Source of the DNA: Terrihabitans soli
GTDB taxonomy: Bacteria; Pseudomonadota; Alphaproteobacteria; Rhizobiales; Methylopilaceae
Length of the DNA stretch: 64,000 bases
Assembly: GCF_014191545.1 (NCBI RefSeq)
Contig: NZ_AP023361.1
Span: forward strand, 1,578,501 to 1,642,500
Reading direction: 5' to 3'
The notes under the pieces were generated by a model, which did not search any database, was not told where the DNA came from, and was given only the letters and a program-made list of their open reading frames with translations. Made by a program: the position numbers and the translations under genes. This document shows positions 52,371-62,073 of the stretch, one piece after another (the stretch's first letter is position 1; the number at the start of each line of letters is the position of its first letter).

Positions 52371-53902
52371 GCGACGCCCTGCTGGCGGCGTTCTTCGCCT
52401 TCGGACCGCGGCAGAAGCGCCGCGCTCGCGCCCGCTTTGTCGAGCGCATCGAACAGCGCCTTGCGATTGCCGTTTCCGGCGCGGGTGATTTCGCCGAACA
52501 TCTGATCGCGCGTCAGCGCCAAAGCCGCGCCGGCCGAAGAAGATGTGGTGCGCAAAAACTCTTCGAGCGCGGCACGCGGAAACGACAATGCGCCGATGCG
52601 CGCAACGCCCATGCGCACCGTGCCGATGCGTACTTCTCCCTGACGCACGCCGGCGGTGACGCCGGTATCGACCCAGCCTTCATTGTCGATGGCGAGCGAA
52701 GGCTCGCCCGGCAGATTGCCGGACGGCGCGAGCGCACCGCGCATCACGACATGGCCCTTCGGCGTGATGCGGGTTTCGATCAGCGAGGGCCCGCGCGTAT
52801 TGCCGCGCGGCGACTGCAGTTCGCCGAGAGGAAGGGGGACGGGGGTGTAGGACGCATCGCGCGCCGCCGCCGTGAAGCCGATCTCGCCGAAGGTCGAGAC
52901 GTCGATGATGGTGTGCGTTCCGGGCGTCAGCTTGGCGGGCGTCTCGCCGGTGCGCCACACCGCGCCGACGGAACGGAGCGGACGGCTCGGCAGACGCGCG
53001 GCCTTGATGAAGCCCGCGACCACGGCGCCCGGCAGAACGAGATGGGTGACGTTCTCGGTCACAAGCGCTCCCGCCAGAACGCGCGATGAGAACGGCTGGT
53101 GCATCACAAGCGGTGCACCGCTGAGAAGGCTTGCGACAATGCCCGAGGCAAGACCGACGATCGCCGATGCCGACAGCGTCGTTGCGATAATATCCCGGTC
53201 GGTCAGGCCCGCTTCGAGCATATAGGCCATGCCCGCGGCGATAAGTTCGTTCTGGGCGCGGGCCACGGGCGCAAAGCCGCTCGGCGTCGGGTCCCAGGTG
53301 ATGACGCCGACATGGCGGCCGCTTTTTTCGAGCCGGTCGCCGACGGTTTCCTGATCGGCGCGCTTCAGCCCGTCGAGATCGGTGTCGATGGAAATGACGC
53401 CGTCCGGCACCGTGCGGCCATAGGCCAGCAGAAAGCGCACGGTGAACACCTCGGCCGCGGCATAGGCCATGATCTCCGCATGCGCGACGGGCCCGGCACG
53501 GCTGACGGTGATGACGGCCTTGGCGCCGGTGCGCGTCAGCGCCTGGACGATCTCGCGGCGGCGCCAGCCCAGCGGCAGCATTGAGGGGATATATCCGGCA
53601 CGCAGGACCGCGAGGAACGCCACAGCGCTCTCGGTGATGTTCGGCATCTGCACGGCAACAACCGCATCGCGGCCGAGATTGAGCCCTTTGAGGCCGGCGG
53701 CGATCCGGTCGACCTCCACATCGAGGGCGGCCCAGCTCATGCGGCGGGGCTTGCCGTCGGTAAAGACCGGGCGGTCGGCCGTGTCGATCATGGCCGGAGC
53801 GTCGGGATTGATCGTGGCGTGGCGGCGCAGAAGTGCGTCGAGCGAAACGTCCTCGCCCAAACCGTCGCGGCGCGGCGCGTTGATCGCGCGCGTCAGGATC
53901 AT
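52367..53902 (-). CDS. Degenerate adenylate-forming (acyl-CoA synthetase-like) protein
   Basis: A 511-residue protein with the fold pattern of class I adenylating enzymes: MSWAALDVEVDRIAAGLKGL, AVVAVQMPNITESAVAFLAV, LRAGYIPSMLPLGWR, LSASAIVGLASGIVASLLSG and DNEGWVDTGV. Key catalytic motifs are degraded. Where the P-loop TSGTTGxPKG should be it reads ITWDPTPSGFAPVARA (about 201-216). The A7 motif lacks its Asp (TGV instead of TGD), and the C-terminal lysine region is unrecognisable. It is therefore probably not a standard CoA ligase. The gene lies 13 nt after the YejA-like binding protein gene and is likely co-transcribed with it. Confidence 0.8.
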   Translation of the reverse strand: MILTRAINAPRRDGLGEDVSLDALLRRHATINPDAPAMIDTADRPVFTDGKPRRMSWAALDVEVDRIAAGLKGLNLGRDAVVAVQMPNITESAVAFLAVLRAGYIPSMLPLGWRRREIVQALTRTGAKAVITVSRAGPVAHAEIMAYAAAEVFTVRFLLAYGRTVPDGVISIDTDLDGLKRADQETVGDRLEKSGRHVGVITWDPTPSGFAPVARAQNELIAAGMAYMLEAGLTDRDIIATTLSASAIVGLASGIVASLLSGAPLVMHQPFSSRVLAGALVTENVTHLVLPGAVVAGFIKAARLPSRPLRSVGAVWRTGETPAKLTPGTHTIIDVSTFGEIGFTAAARDASYTPVPLPLGELQSPRGNTRGPSLIETRITPKGHVVMRGALAPSGNLPGEPSLAIDNEGWVDTGVTAGVRQGEVRIGTVRMGVARIGALSFPRAALEEFLRTTSSSAGAALALTRDQMFGEITRAGNGNRKALFDALDKAGASAALLPRSEGEERRQQGVA

Positions 53903-53915
53903 GAACCAGCCCCCA

Positions 53916-55745
53916 TCACGGCCCGGGCTCCCGCCACCAAGTTTCCGGTACCGGGCCGTACAGTGGCGCGATTTGCGGCCGGCCAATATGGCTCCAGCGC
54001 GCTATCCACCGTTTCGGGAGGTGATAGAGGGGGATTACATAGAATCCGGAGATCAAAACCCGGTCGAGGGCTCGGGTTGCCGCCACAAGATCCTCACGGG
54101 TGCGGGCACTGACGATAGCCGCGATCATGGCGTCGATGGCCGGGGAGGCGGCGCCCATATAATTTCGGGTCCCCTTGGTCGTTGAGCCCGCCGAGCCCCA
54201 ATAAAAGCTCTGCTCGTTGCCCGGCGATAGCGAATTGTCCCAGACATATTGGGTCACATCGAATTCGTAGTTCATCAGCTGGGTTTCGAACTGAACATTG
54301 TCGGCCACCCGGACCTCGGCCTTGACGCCCGCCCGTTCGAAATCCCGTGCCAGGGTCAAAGCGATGCGCTCCTGCTCGCGGCTGCGGACCAAAATCTCGA
54401 AACGGAAGCGCTCGCCCTTCTGATTGGTCAGCGCACCGTCCTTGAAACTCCAGCCCGCCGCGCGGAACAGATCGAAGGCAGCGCGCAGTTTTTCACGGTC
54501 GCGGCCGGAACCGTCGCTTTTGGGCGGCGCATAGCGGCCGTCCATCACGTCGGCACGCACCGCATCCGGATAGGGCGCCAGAAGTTTGCGTTCCGCATCG
54601 TCCGCCGCGCGCCCGAGCGCGGACAGTTCCGAGCCCTGGAAATAGCTGCCGGTGCGGGTATAGACGCCGTTGAAGAGATTGGCGTTCGCCCATTCGAAGT
54701 CGAACAGAAGACCGAGCGCCTCGCGCACTCTCACATCGCGGAAAAGCTCGCGCCGTGTGTTGAACACGAAGGCGCTGATCGGTTTGGGCCAGCGGCTTTC
54801 GATCTCGTCCTTGACGATGCGGCCTTCGCGCAGCGCAGGCCCGTCATAACCCGAGGCCCAGCGCTGCGGATCGGTTTCCGGCCGCACATCGTAAAGACCC
54901 TTGCGGAAGGCCTCCAACATCGTATTGGCGTCGCGGTAATAGTCGTAGCGAATCTCGTCGTAATTGCCCCATCCGCGCGTGACGGAAAGAGGGCGTCCCC
55001 AATAGTCCTTGTTGCGGGTGAGGGTGAGGCTGCGGCCGGCGTCCACCCCCGTAACAACATAGGGTCCCGATCCGGTCAGCGGCTTCAGACCGCCCGCCTC
55101 GAAAGCCTCGGGGTCGGTCGCATGTTTGGGCAGGATCGGCATGAGGCCGAGGATCAGCGCCAATTCGCGGTCGCCCGCACCGGCAAGATCGAAACGGATC
55201 GTCCGCGCATCCGGCGCTTCGGCTTTGCGGACCTTGGAATAATAGGTCCGGTGGTTCGGACGGCCGCGGGTCTTCAGCAGGTCCCAGGAAAACAGGACGT
55301 CCTCGGCCGTCACCGGCTTTCCATCCGAGAAGCGGGCCGCGGGGTTAAGGCGGAATTCGACGAAGGAGCGGTCATCGGGGACGGCAACGCTCTCGGCCAA
55401 AAGCCCGTAAAGGGTAAACGGCTCGTCGAAGGACCGGGCCATCAGGGTCTCAATGACGTTGTTCTGGATCACGCCTGTCGGCGGGGTACCGCGGACGATG
55501 AAGGGGTTGAGGCTGTCGAAATTGCCGAGAACCCCGTGGACGACCCGTCCGCCCCGCGGAGCATCGGGATTCACATAGGGTAAATGCGAAAAGCCGGGCG
55601 GAAGCGCCGGCTCGCCATGCATTGCAAGGCCCGGCCGGTGGATCGCCTCGGCGGCCGGGACAGGGCCCGCCAGCAGGGCCAGGCCCAAGCTCAGAGCCGG
55701 GATAAGCCCCGCTAAACCCAGGGACCGTTGCGTACGATTCGGCAT
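53916..55745 (-). CDS. Extracellular solute-binding protein family 5, YejA-like
   Basis: A 609-residue periplasmic peptide-type binding protein. A signal peptide (LIPALSLGLALLAGPVPAAEA) is followed by AMHGEPALPPGFSHLPYVNP and FDSLNPFIVRG, the YejA signature. The SBP_bac_5 core follows (SFVEFRLNPAARFSDGKPVT, EALGLLFDFEWANANLF, WDNSLSPGNEQSFYWGSAGS). YejA proteins bind microcin C or oligopeptides and normally work with YejBEF, which are not here. It is the first gene of a pair with the degenerate adenylating protein. Confidence 0.9.
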   Translation of the reverse strand: MPNRTQRSLGLAGLIPALSLGLALLAGPVPAAEAIHRPGLAMHGEPALPPGFSHLPYVNPDAPRGGRVVHGVLGNFDSLNPFIVRGTPPTGVIQNNVIETLMARSFDEPFTLYGLLAESVAVPDDRSFVEFRLNPAARFSDGKPVTAEDVLFSWDLLKTRGRPNHRTYYSKVRKAEAPDARTIRFDLAGAGDRELALILGLMPILPKHATDPEAFEAGGLKPLTGSGPYVVTGVDAGRSLTLTRNKDYWGRPLSVTRGWGNYDEIRYDYYRDANTMLEAFRKGLYDVRPETDPQRWASGYDGPALREGRIVKDEIESRWPKPISAFVFNTRRELFRDVRVREALGLLFDFEWANANLFNGVYTRTGSYFQGSELSALGRAADDAERKLLAPYPDAVRADVMDGRYAPPKSDGSGRDREKLRAAFDLFRAAGWSFKDGALTNQKGERFRFEILVRSREQERIALTLARDFERAGVKAEVRVADNVQFETQLMNYEFDVTQYVWDNSLSPGNEQSFYWGSAGSTTKGTRNYMGAASPAIDAMIAAIVSARTREDLVAATRALDRVLISGFYVIPLYHLPKRWIARWSHIGRPQIAPLYGPVPETWWREPGP

Positions 55746-55932
55746 GGTGGGAGGCTAACACGGCCTGCCGGGCGGCGGCGGAGTGGGGATGTCCGGCAAC
55801 GCTCGGTCATAAAGCACGGAACCGCTTGTCTTCCGTCATGGTGATGCCGTATTTGGCCCCGACACACCCCTCGATCAACGCGGGACCGGGGCGCGCTTTC
55901 GCCGTAACTAACCCCGCACTGGGAAAGACGAC

Positions 55933-56712
55933 ATGATGAAAGATTTCTGCCGCCCGACACAGGCACGGTTTGCGCTGGCCGCTGGCCTTGCGGTCCTCCT
56001 CGCCGCGGGCCCGGCTTTCGCCCAGGCTCCCGCTCCCGCACCCGCTCCGGTCCAGAAGGCTCCGGCCGCCCCGGCAGCTCCGAAGGCCCCGGCCGCAGCT
56101 CCGGTCGCCAAACAGGCTGCGGCTCCCGCCGCGCCCGCCGGCCCGGCACCGGAATGGCTCAAGGTCTGCGGTAAGGACGAACAGTCCAAAACCGAACTCT
56201 GCTCGGTCGCGAGCTACATTCTCGACGGTCAGGGCAATGTCCGCGGCCAGATCCGCGTCATCGACGTGACGCGCGAGAAGGAAAAGAAGCGCATCATCGA
56301 AGCGATGATCCCGCCGGGCTTCCTGATCCAGCCGGGCATCAACCTTGTGATCGACGACAACAAGACGCCGATCCCGGGCCGCTATCGCATCTGCTTCACC
56401 AATGCCTGCGTGACGGAAGTTCTGGTCAGCGACGATATGCTGGCGAATATCCGCAAGGGCACGACGCTCAACATCTTCTTCGCCAACCAGAAGGGCGAAT
56501 GGCTCGGTGCGCGCGTCGCGCTTGCCGGCTTCAGCGCCGCCTATGACGGCAAGGCCCTCGACCCGAAGCTCGTCGAAGAAAAGCGCAAGAACTTCGAAGA
56601 AGGCCAGAACAAGCTGCAGAGCGAATTGGCCAAGCGCGCCGAAGAGCAGCGCAAGAAGCTTCAGGAGGGCGCTGCTGCCGCTCCGGCGGCTCCGGCAGTC
56701 AAGACGCAGTAA
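55933..56712 (+). CDS. Invasion-associated locus B (IalB) family protein
   Basis: A 259-residue exported protein. A signal peptide (ALAAGLAVLLAAGPAFAQ) is followed by a long Ala/Pro-rich spacer (about 32-75). The IalB domain (about 78-215) carries WLKVCGKDEQSKTELCSVAS, PGINLVIDDNKTPIPGRYRI and CFTNACVTEVLVSDDMLANI with four conserved cysteines. A Lys/Glu-rich helical tail (EEKRKNFEEGQNKLQSELAK) ends in another Ala/Pro segment. In Bartonella IalB is linked to erythrocyte invasion, but homologues occur in free-living relatives and the general role is unknown. A strong terminator follows. Confidence 0.88.
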   Translation: MMKDFCRPTQARFALAAGLAVLLAAGPAFAQAPAPAPAPVQKAPAAPAAPKAPAAAPVAKQAAAPAAPAGPAPEWLKVCGKDEQSKTELCSVASYILDGQGNVRGQIRVIDVTREKEKKRIIEAMIPPGFLIQPGINLVIDDNKTPIPGRYRICFTNACVTEVLVSDDMLANIRKGTTLNIFFANQKGEWLGARVALAGFSAAYDGKALDPKLVEEKRKNFEEGQNKLQSELAKRAEEQRKKLQEGAAAAPAAPAVKTQ

Positions 56713-56732
56713 TTACTGCAAGCTTCACAAGA

Positions 56733-57710
56733 TCAACGCGCGGCCTTCGGGTCGCGCGTTTTTGTTTGCGGCGTCCATTCCGGCGGCGGACCCCGATGGG
56801 TCCAGCGGCGATGGTGCCACATCCATTGTCCCGGACGCGCTGCAATCCAGCGCTCGAAGACCGACTGGATGGTCTGCGAAGCTTCCGCAATATCGCTCTG
56901 CGAATCCTCGGTCTTCGGCACCGCAATCTGTTCCAGATATAAATCGAACTGAACGCCTCCGGTCCGTACAAGACGCGCGGCGATCAGCGGCGCATCGAAG
57001 TTCCGCGCCATGAAGGCAGGCAAGGGTGTCGTCGGCGCCTTGTAGCCGAAAAAATCCGTCTTGAGATCGCCGGTCCGCTGATCGGCTAGAATGAGGACCG
57101 GATGACCCTTTTTGAGCCAGCCGATCAGCCGGCGCGGCGCAGTTTCGCCTTTCGGATAAACCCCGCCTTCAAAGAAGGTCAGCCGCAAGCGCCGCAGCCT
57201 TCGTTCCGACAGCGGATTTTTCACGCGCTGGTAGATGAAGGCCATCGGGAAACCGACCGCCTGGAAAGCCGGGGCGATCAATTCCCAATTGGCGTAATGC
57301 ATGCTCGTGACGACGACGCGGCCCTTGGCGTCCGCGATGATCTTCATCACATCCGGCGACATCAGCCGGATGCGGCCAGGGTCCGTTCCGATTTCGCGGA
57401 TCAGCAGCGCTTCGGCAAAGGTCCGGCCGAGATTGTTCCAGACATCGCGCGTGATGCTCACACGCTCCGCCGCGCTCTTATCGGGGAACGCGACTTCGAG
57501 ATGCGTCAGCGCCGAAGTCTGGCGGCGCGTCAGAGGCGCAATCGTCTGCCAGAGCCATCCGCTGAAGGCCGAGGCGCGATCGGGACCCAATCCACGAAAG
57601 ATGCGCTCGACCGAGCGCAGCACCGCATATTCGCTCGCCCACCGCATACGTGTGAGAAGAGCGTCCGGCGGTTTGCGCGAGACATCAGGGCGTGCGGGAT
57701 CGTTCAACAT
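56733..57710 (-). CDS. Lipid A biosynthesis acyltransferase, LpxL/HtrB-like
   Basis: A 325-residue member of the lysophospholipid/lipid A acyltransferase family that adds a secondary acyl chain to lipid A precursors at the inner membrane. The catalytic H-x4-(D/E) motif is in TSMHYANWELIAP. VYPKGETAPRRLIGWLKKG, ILADQRTGDLKTDFFG and PGQWMWHHRRWTHR are other family segments. Which chain it adds cannot be told. The last ten codons overlap the terminator of the convergent IalB gene. It is 12 nt downstream of a UbiH-like gene on the same strand. Confidence 0.86.
   Translation of the reverse strand: MLNDPARPDVSRKPPDALLTRMRWASEYAVLRSVERIFRGLGPDRASAFSGWLWQTIAPLTRRQTSALTHLEVAFPDKSAAERVSITRDVWNNLGRTFAEALLIREIGTDPGRIRLMSPDVMKIIADAKGRVVVTSMHYANWELIAPAFQAVGFPMAFIYQRVKNPLSERRLRRLRLTFFEGGVYPKGETAPRRLIGWLKKGHPVLILADQRTGDLKTDFFGYKAPTTPLPAFMARNFDAPLIAARLVRTGGVQFDLYLEQIAVPKTEDSQSDIAEASQTIQSVFERWIAARPGQWMWHHRRWTHRGPPPEWTPQTKTRDPKAAR
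56735..56763 (+). terminator. Rho-independent terminator of the IalB gene
   Basis: An 11-bp stem (AACGCGCGGCC/GGTCGCGCGTT, one G-U) with a TTCG loop and a T5 run. It is contained within the 3' end of the convergent acyltransferase gene. Confidence 0.88.
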
Positions 57711-57722
57711 ACTGCCGGCCGG

Positions 57723-58892
57723 TCAGCGATCCGCGAGCGCAACGCCGCGCCGCATCACTTCGCGCCGCAGCGGCGGCAGTGCGGCGAGTGCCCACAGGCC
57801 AAAGGCTCGCGCCGCATCGAGCGGCAGGAAATCGGCAAGCAGCGAACGGTTCAGAAGATCGACTGCGATCTGGCGCGGCCGCGCATCGCTGTGCCGCGCT
57901 TTGTCATAGGCCGCAAGAAGAGCGGGCGATCCGGGATCCTGACCCGCCGCAAGCGCCGCCGAGGCAAGCTCGGCGATTTCCGCGGCATCGCGAATGCCAA
58001 GATTAAGGCCCTGTGCGCCGATCGGCGGCAGAACGTGCGCGCTTTCGCCGACAAGCACGATCCGCCTGGCGGCGAAGGTCTTGACCGAAAGGCCGCTGAG
58101 CGGACGTGCACCGCGCGCCTCGTCGGGAAGAATACGGCCAAGCAGCCCGTGCGTCACGGTTTCGAGTTCGCGGCCGAGTGCGGCATCCTCGAAGCGCGCC
58201 AGCATCGCCAGCTCCTCGGGCGTATTGACGAAGACCATGCTCGAACGGTCTCCCGGCAGGGGCACGACAACGAGCGGACCGCCGCGGCGGTGGAATTCGG
58301 TCGAGATGAAGTTATGCGGACGCGAATGCGAGAAATTCAGCGTCAGCGCCGATTGCGGATAATCCCAGATCTTGGCGTCGATGCCGGCGGCATCGCGGCA
58401 CGTGGAATTGCGTCCGTCGGCGCCGACGACAAGACGAGCCGAAATCTCTTCGCCGTTTTCTAGCGTCACCTCGACACGGTCCGGGCCTGGCGCGATCCTT
58501 GAGGCCGCGGACGCAATGACGCGCAGATGCGGCAGCCCCGCGAGCGTCTCGTGCAGAGCGGCGAGGAGATGCGTGTTCTCGATATTGTGGCCGAAGGCGG
58601 TAAGGCCGAGCTCGGTGGAATCGAACAGGATTTCCGGCGCCCGGATCAGGCCGCCCGACGCGTCGACGAGGCGCAGCTTCTTCAGCGCGCCGGTCTTCGG
58701 GCTGAGCTGCGGCCAGACCCCGATCTTCGACAGGAGGGCAAGGGAGGAATGCATCAGCGCGGTGGTGCGCGTATCCGCAGGGGCGGGCGGTGCGGCAAGC
58801 ACGGTCGGCACGCCGCTTGAGGCGAGCAGGGCCGCCGCGATCAGCCCGGCTGGGCCCCCGCCGACGACCAAGGCTTGCGTTTCGATGCTCAT
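57723..58892 (-). CDS. UbiH/UbiF-family FAD-dependent hydroxylase
   Basis: A 389-residue flavin monooxygenase of the ubiquinone-biosynthesis hydroxylase family. FAD binding: VVGGGPAGLIAAALLASSG at the N-terminus, VVGADGRNSTCRDAAGI with the DG motif, and LVGESAHVLPPIGAQGLNLG, the ubiquinone-hydroxylase version of the second FAD motif. It probably hydroxylates the ring of a ubiquinone precursor (UbiH, UbiF or alphaproteobacterial UbiL); position specificity cannot be read. The start MSIETQALV is preferred over an upstream extension. The acyltransferase gene follows by 12 nt. Confidence 0.88.
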   Translation of the reverse strand: MSIETQALVVGGGPAGLIAAALLASSGVPTVLAAPPAPADTRTTALMHSSLALLSKIGVWPQLSPKTGALKKLRLVDASGGLIRAPEILFDSTELGLTAFGHNIENTHLLAALHETLAGLPHLRVIASAASRIAPGPDRVEVTLENGEEISARLVVGADGRNSTCRDAAGIDAKIWDYPQSALTLNFSHSRPHNFISTEFHRRGGPLVVVPLPGDRSSMVFVNTPEELAMLARFEDAALGRELETVTHGLLGRILPDEARGARPLSGLSVKTFAARRIVLVGESAHVLPPIGAQGLNLGIRDAAEIAELASAALAAGQDPGSPALLAAYDKARHSDARPRQIAVDLLNRSLLADFLPLDAARAFGLWALAALPPLRREVMRRGVALADR

Positions 58893-58964
58893 ACCGGCTT
58901 TCCGCGATGTGGACGGGCAAGGCATAAGGGCTTCGGACGCCGCCAACAATGGTAGGCTGCCGTC

Positions 58965-59684
58965 ATGGCAAAGATCGCAAAAAGCCGGAAGGCGGCCATC
59001 CGCGGCAAAGCGCGCTTTCTGGGGCTCGGGGTTCATGCCTTCACCGCCTCAGGAGCGGTTTTGGGCTTTCTGGCCCTTCTGGCGGCCTTGGAAGGCAATT
59101 TCACCCTGATGTTCGCCTGGCTGGCCGCGGCTCTGTTCGTCGATGCCGTGGACGGCAGTTTCGCCCGGCGGGCCGATGTCAAAAATACCGCTCCCGAGTT
59201 CTCGGGCGAGATCCTTGATCTTGTTGTGGATTTCATCACTTACGTGCTGGTTCCGGCCTATGCGCTTTACGCGGCAGGCCTCTTGCCGGGGCCGGTGGCG
59301 CTGCCCGCGGTTATCCTGATCCTTGTGACCTCGGCGCTCTATTTCGCCGATGTCCGGATGAAGACCGCGGATTGGTATTTCCGCGGCTTTCCGGCGGTGT
59401 GGAACCTGTTCGCCTTCCTCGTCTTCGTCCTGTGGCCGAATCCCTGGATCGCCTTTGCCGGTGTCGTGCTGTTCTCGGCGCTGACCTTCGCTCCGTTCAA
59501 AGTGGTGCATCCGCTGCGCGTGGAGCGCCTGCGCACACTCAATCTCGCTCTGTTGATCGCCACCGCCGTTTTGTGCGGGCTGGCTTTGTGGTGGAATCTC
59601 GAGCCGCCGCTTTGGGTCAAAGCGGGGCTCGTCGCGAGTGCGCTTCACTTCCTGACGATCGGATTGTTCGCGCACAAGCGCTGA
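58965..59684 (+). CDS. pcs: Phosphatidylcholine synthase
   Basis: A 239-residue CDP-alcohol phosphotransferase condensing CDP-diacylglycerol with choline to give phosphatidylcholine. The catalytic motif is DAVDGSFARR followed by GEILDLVVD, i.e. D-x2-D-G-x2-A-R then G-x3-D-x3-D. GVHAFTASGAVLGFLALLAA at the start and HPLRVERLRTLNLALL near the end are typical of Pcs. About eight helices. The enzyme is characteristic of Rhizobiales and other host-associated bacteria. Whether choline is imported or made cannot be seen here. Confidence 0.93.
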   Translation: MAKIAKSRKAAIRGKARFLGLGVHAFTASGAVLGFLALLAALEGNFTLMFAWLAAALFVDAVDGSFARRADVKNTAPEFSGEILDLVVDFITYVLVPAYALYAAGLLPGPVALPAVILILVTSALYFADVRMKTADWYFRGFPAVWNLFAFLVFVLWPNPWIAFAGVVLFSALTFAPFKVVHPLRVERLRTLNLALLIATAVLCGLALWWNLEPPLWVKAGLVASALHFLTIGLFAHKR

Positions 59685-59693
59685 GGAAACATC

Positions 59694-60665
59694 ATGCCCA
59701 AAGCCGTTGTCGTCTCCGCGTTCGGCGGAACGGAAGTTCTGTCCTTCAAGGATATGCCGTCGAAGAAGCCCGGTGCCGGTGAATTGCGGGTCCGCGCGAT
59801 CGCGATCGGCGTCAACTTCATCGACGTCTATCACCGCACCGGACTCTATCCGCAGCCGCTGCCTTTCGTGCTCGGCAAGGAGATGGCCGGCGTTGTCGAA
59901 GAGGTCGGCGAGGGGGTTACGGGCTTCAGAAAAGGCGACCGGGTCGCGTCTGCGACCGTCTCCGGTTCATACGCCGAAGAGATCACCGCGCCGGAAAGCA
60001 TCTTCGTCAAAGTGCCGGACGGAATTTCCGACGAGATGGCCGCGGCCATGATGCTGAAGGGCATGACGGCCCGCTATCTCCTGCGCAAGACATTCGCGGT
60101 CGGCCCCGGCCACACGATCCTTTTTCACGCGGCGTCCGGCGGCGTCGGATCGATCGCGACCCAATGGGCGCATCATCTTGGCGCAACCGTCATCGGCACG
60201 GTCGGCAGCGAAGAGAAGGCAAAACTCGCGCGTCAGAACGGCGTCGATCACACCATTCTCTACCGCAGCGAGGATGTGGCCAAGCGCGTCGCGGAAATCA
60301 CCAAGGGCGCCAAATGCGATGTCGTCTACGACAGCGTCGGCAACACGACCTATATCGGCTCGCTCGACAGCCTGAAGCCTCTCGGAATGTTCGTCCTGTT
60401 CGGACAATCTTCGGGACCGGTGAAGGGTTTCGATCCGTCGATGCTGGCGGCGCGCGGCTCGCTGTTCATGACGCGGCCGACTTTGTTCAACTACACCGCA
60501 ACGCGCGAAACGCTGGACGAGACGGCGAACGATCTGTTCGGCGTTGTTGCGTCCGGCAAAGTGAAGATCGAGATCGGCGCGCGCTTTGCGCTGAAGGATG
60601 TCGCCGATGCGCACCGCGCGCTGGAAGGGCGCGAGACGACCGGATCGACGATTTTGATTCCGTAG
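59694..60665 (+). CDS. NADPH:quinone oxidoreductase (zinc-independent MDR family)
   Basis: A 323-residue QorA-like medium-chain reductase. The N-terminus VSAFGGTEVLSFKD, the substrate-domain segment GVNFIDVYHRTGLYPQPLPF and the nucleotide-binding HAASGGVGSIATQWAHHLGA mark the family, with NVARASEEKAKLAR-like downstream residues. No catalytic-zinc cysteine is evident, as expected for quinone reductases. It is 9 nt downstream of pcs, perhaps co-transcribed, and its stop is 4 nt from the convergent rimO. Confidence 0.9.
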   Translation: MPKAVVVSAFGGTEVLSFKDMPSKKPGAGELRVRAIAIGVNFIDVYHRTGLYPQPLPFVLGKEMAGVVEEVGEGVTGFRKGDRVASATVSGSYAEEITAPESIFVKVPDGISDEMAAAMMLKGMTARYLLRKTFAVGPGHTILFHAASGGVGSIATQWAHHLGATVIGTVGSEEKAKLARQNGVDHTILYRSEDVAKRVAEITKGAKCDVVYDSVGNTTYIGSLDSLKPLGMFVLFGQSSGPVKGFDPSMLAARGSLFMTRPTLFNYTATRETLDETANDLFGVVASGKVKIEIGARFALKDVADAHRALEGRETTGSTILIP

Positions 60666-60668
60666 CGC

Positions 60669-61985
60669 TCAGGCGACGCCGAACAGATCGTGCTCGTCGG
60701 CGTCTTCGATCTTGACGCTGACGATATCGCCGGAGGCGAGCTTCTTTCTCGTGCGGATATGCACGAGACCGTCGATCTCTGGCGCATCGCCTTTGGTGCG
60801 GCCCTGCGCACCGCCGTCGTCCGCTTCATCGATGATGACATCGAGCGTCTTGCCGATCTTGGCTTCGAGCTTTTGCGCCGAGATCTCTTCCTGCTTTTCC
60901 ATAAAGCGGCGGTGGCGCTCGAGTTTGATCTCTTCGGGCACCGGCGCGGCAAGATCGTTTGCCGGCGCGCCGGAGACGGGCTCATAGGGGAAGCAGCCGA
61001 CACGATCGAGCTGCGCCTCATCCAGCCAGTCGAGCATCATCTCAAAATCGGCATCGGTCTCGCCGGGGAAGCCGGTGATGAAGGTCGAGCGCACGGTGAT
61101 GTCGGGGCAGATCTCGCGCCAGCGGCGGATGCGCTCCAGCGTCTTTTCCTGATGCGCCGGGCGCTTCATGGCGCGCAGCACGTTCGGGCTCGCATGCTGC
61201 AGCGGGATGTCGAGATAAGGCAGTATCTTGCCCTCCGCCATCAGCGGAATGGCCTCGTCGACATGCGGGTAGGGGTAGACATAATGCAGGCGCGTCCAGG
61301 CGCCGAGCGTGCCGAGTTCGCGGCAAAGATCTAAAAACTTCGTACGAACTTCGCGATCCTGCCAGCGGCTTTCCGCATATTTCACATCGACGCCGTAGGC
61401 GCTGGTATCCTGCGAAATGACAAGCAGTTCCTTGACGCCGGCCTTAACCAGCTTCTCCGCCTCACGTAAAACATCTCCCGCCGGCCGCGAGACGAGATCG
61501 CCGCGCAGCTGCGGGATGATGCAGAAGGAGCAGCGATTGTTGCAGCCTTCGGAAATCTTCAGATAGGCGTAATGGCGCGGCGTGAGGCGCAGGCCCTGCG
61601 GCGGCACAAGATCCATATAGGGATCGTGCCTGGGCGGCACCGCCTGATGCACCGCGCCGACAACGCTTTCATAGGCCTGCGGGCCGGTGATCGCGAGCAC
61701 ATCCGGAAACTTGTCGCGGATCAGTTCGGGCTGGGCGCCCATGCAGCCGGTGACGACGACCTTGCCGTTTTCGGCCATGGCCTCGCCGATGGCCTGAAGG
61801 CTTTCGGCTTTGGCGGAATCGAGGAAACCGCAGGTGTTGACGATGACGACATCGGCACCGGCATAGGTCTTCGACAGCTCATAGCCTTCGGCCCTGAGCT
61901 GGGTGATGATGCGCTCGCTGTCGACCAGTGCCTTGGGGCAGCCGAGACTGACGAGCCCCACACGCGCGGCGGGTCTGTCATCCAT
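60669..61985 (-). CDS. rimO: Ribosomal protein S12 methylthiotransferase
   Basis: A 438-residue radical SAM enzyme that methylthiolates the conserved aspartate of ribosomal protein S12. The N-terminal MTTase domain has [13 protein letters not shown] and [13 protein letters not shown] with its cluster cysteines. The radical SAM motif is [20 protein letters not shown], a three-cysteine C-x3-C-x2-[15 protein letters not shown] and the C-terminal TRAM domain follow. The first GCPKALVD segment is the RimO version and not the MiaB version. Confidence 0.95.
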   Translation of the reverse strand: MDDRPAARVGLVSLGCPKALVDSERIITQLRAEGYELSKTYAGADVVIVNTCGFLDSAKAESLQAIGEAMAENGKVVVTGCMGAQPELIRDKFPDVLAITGPQAYESVVGAVHQAVPPRHDPYMDLVPPQGLRLTPRHYAYLKISEGCNNRCSFCIIPQLRGDLVSRPAGDVLREAEKLVKAGVKELLVISQDTSAYGVDVKYAESRWQDREVRTKFLDLCRELGTLGAWTRLHYVYPYPHVDEAIPLMAEGKILPYLDIPLQHASPNVLRAMKRPAHQEKTLERIRRWREICPDITVRSTFITGFPGETDADFEMMLDWLDEAQLDRVGCFPYEPVSGAPANDLAAPVPEEIKLERHRRFMEKQEEISAQKLEAKIGKTLDVIIDEADDGGAQGRTKGDAPEIDGLVHIRTRKKLASGDIVSVKIEDADEHDLFGVA

Positions 61986-62073
61986 TAAATATCGTCCGAA
62001 AATGGCGACGCGGCCCGAGGGGCCGCGATGTCGGGCGGGCTATAGCACACAAGGCCCGGAGGCCAAAATCGGC

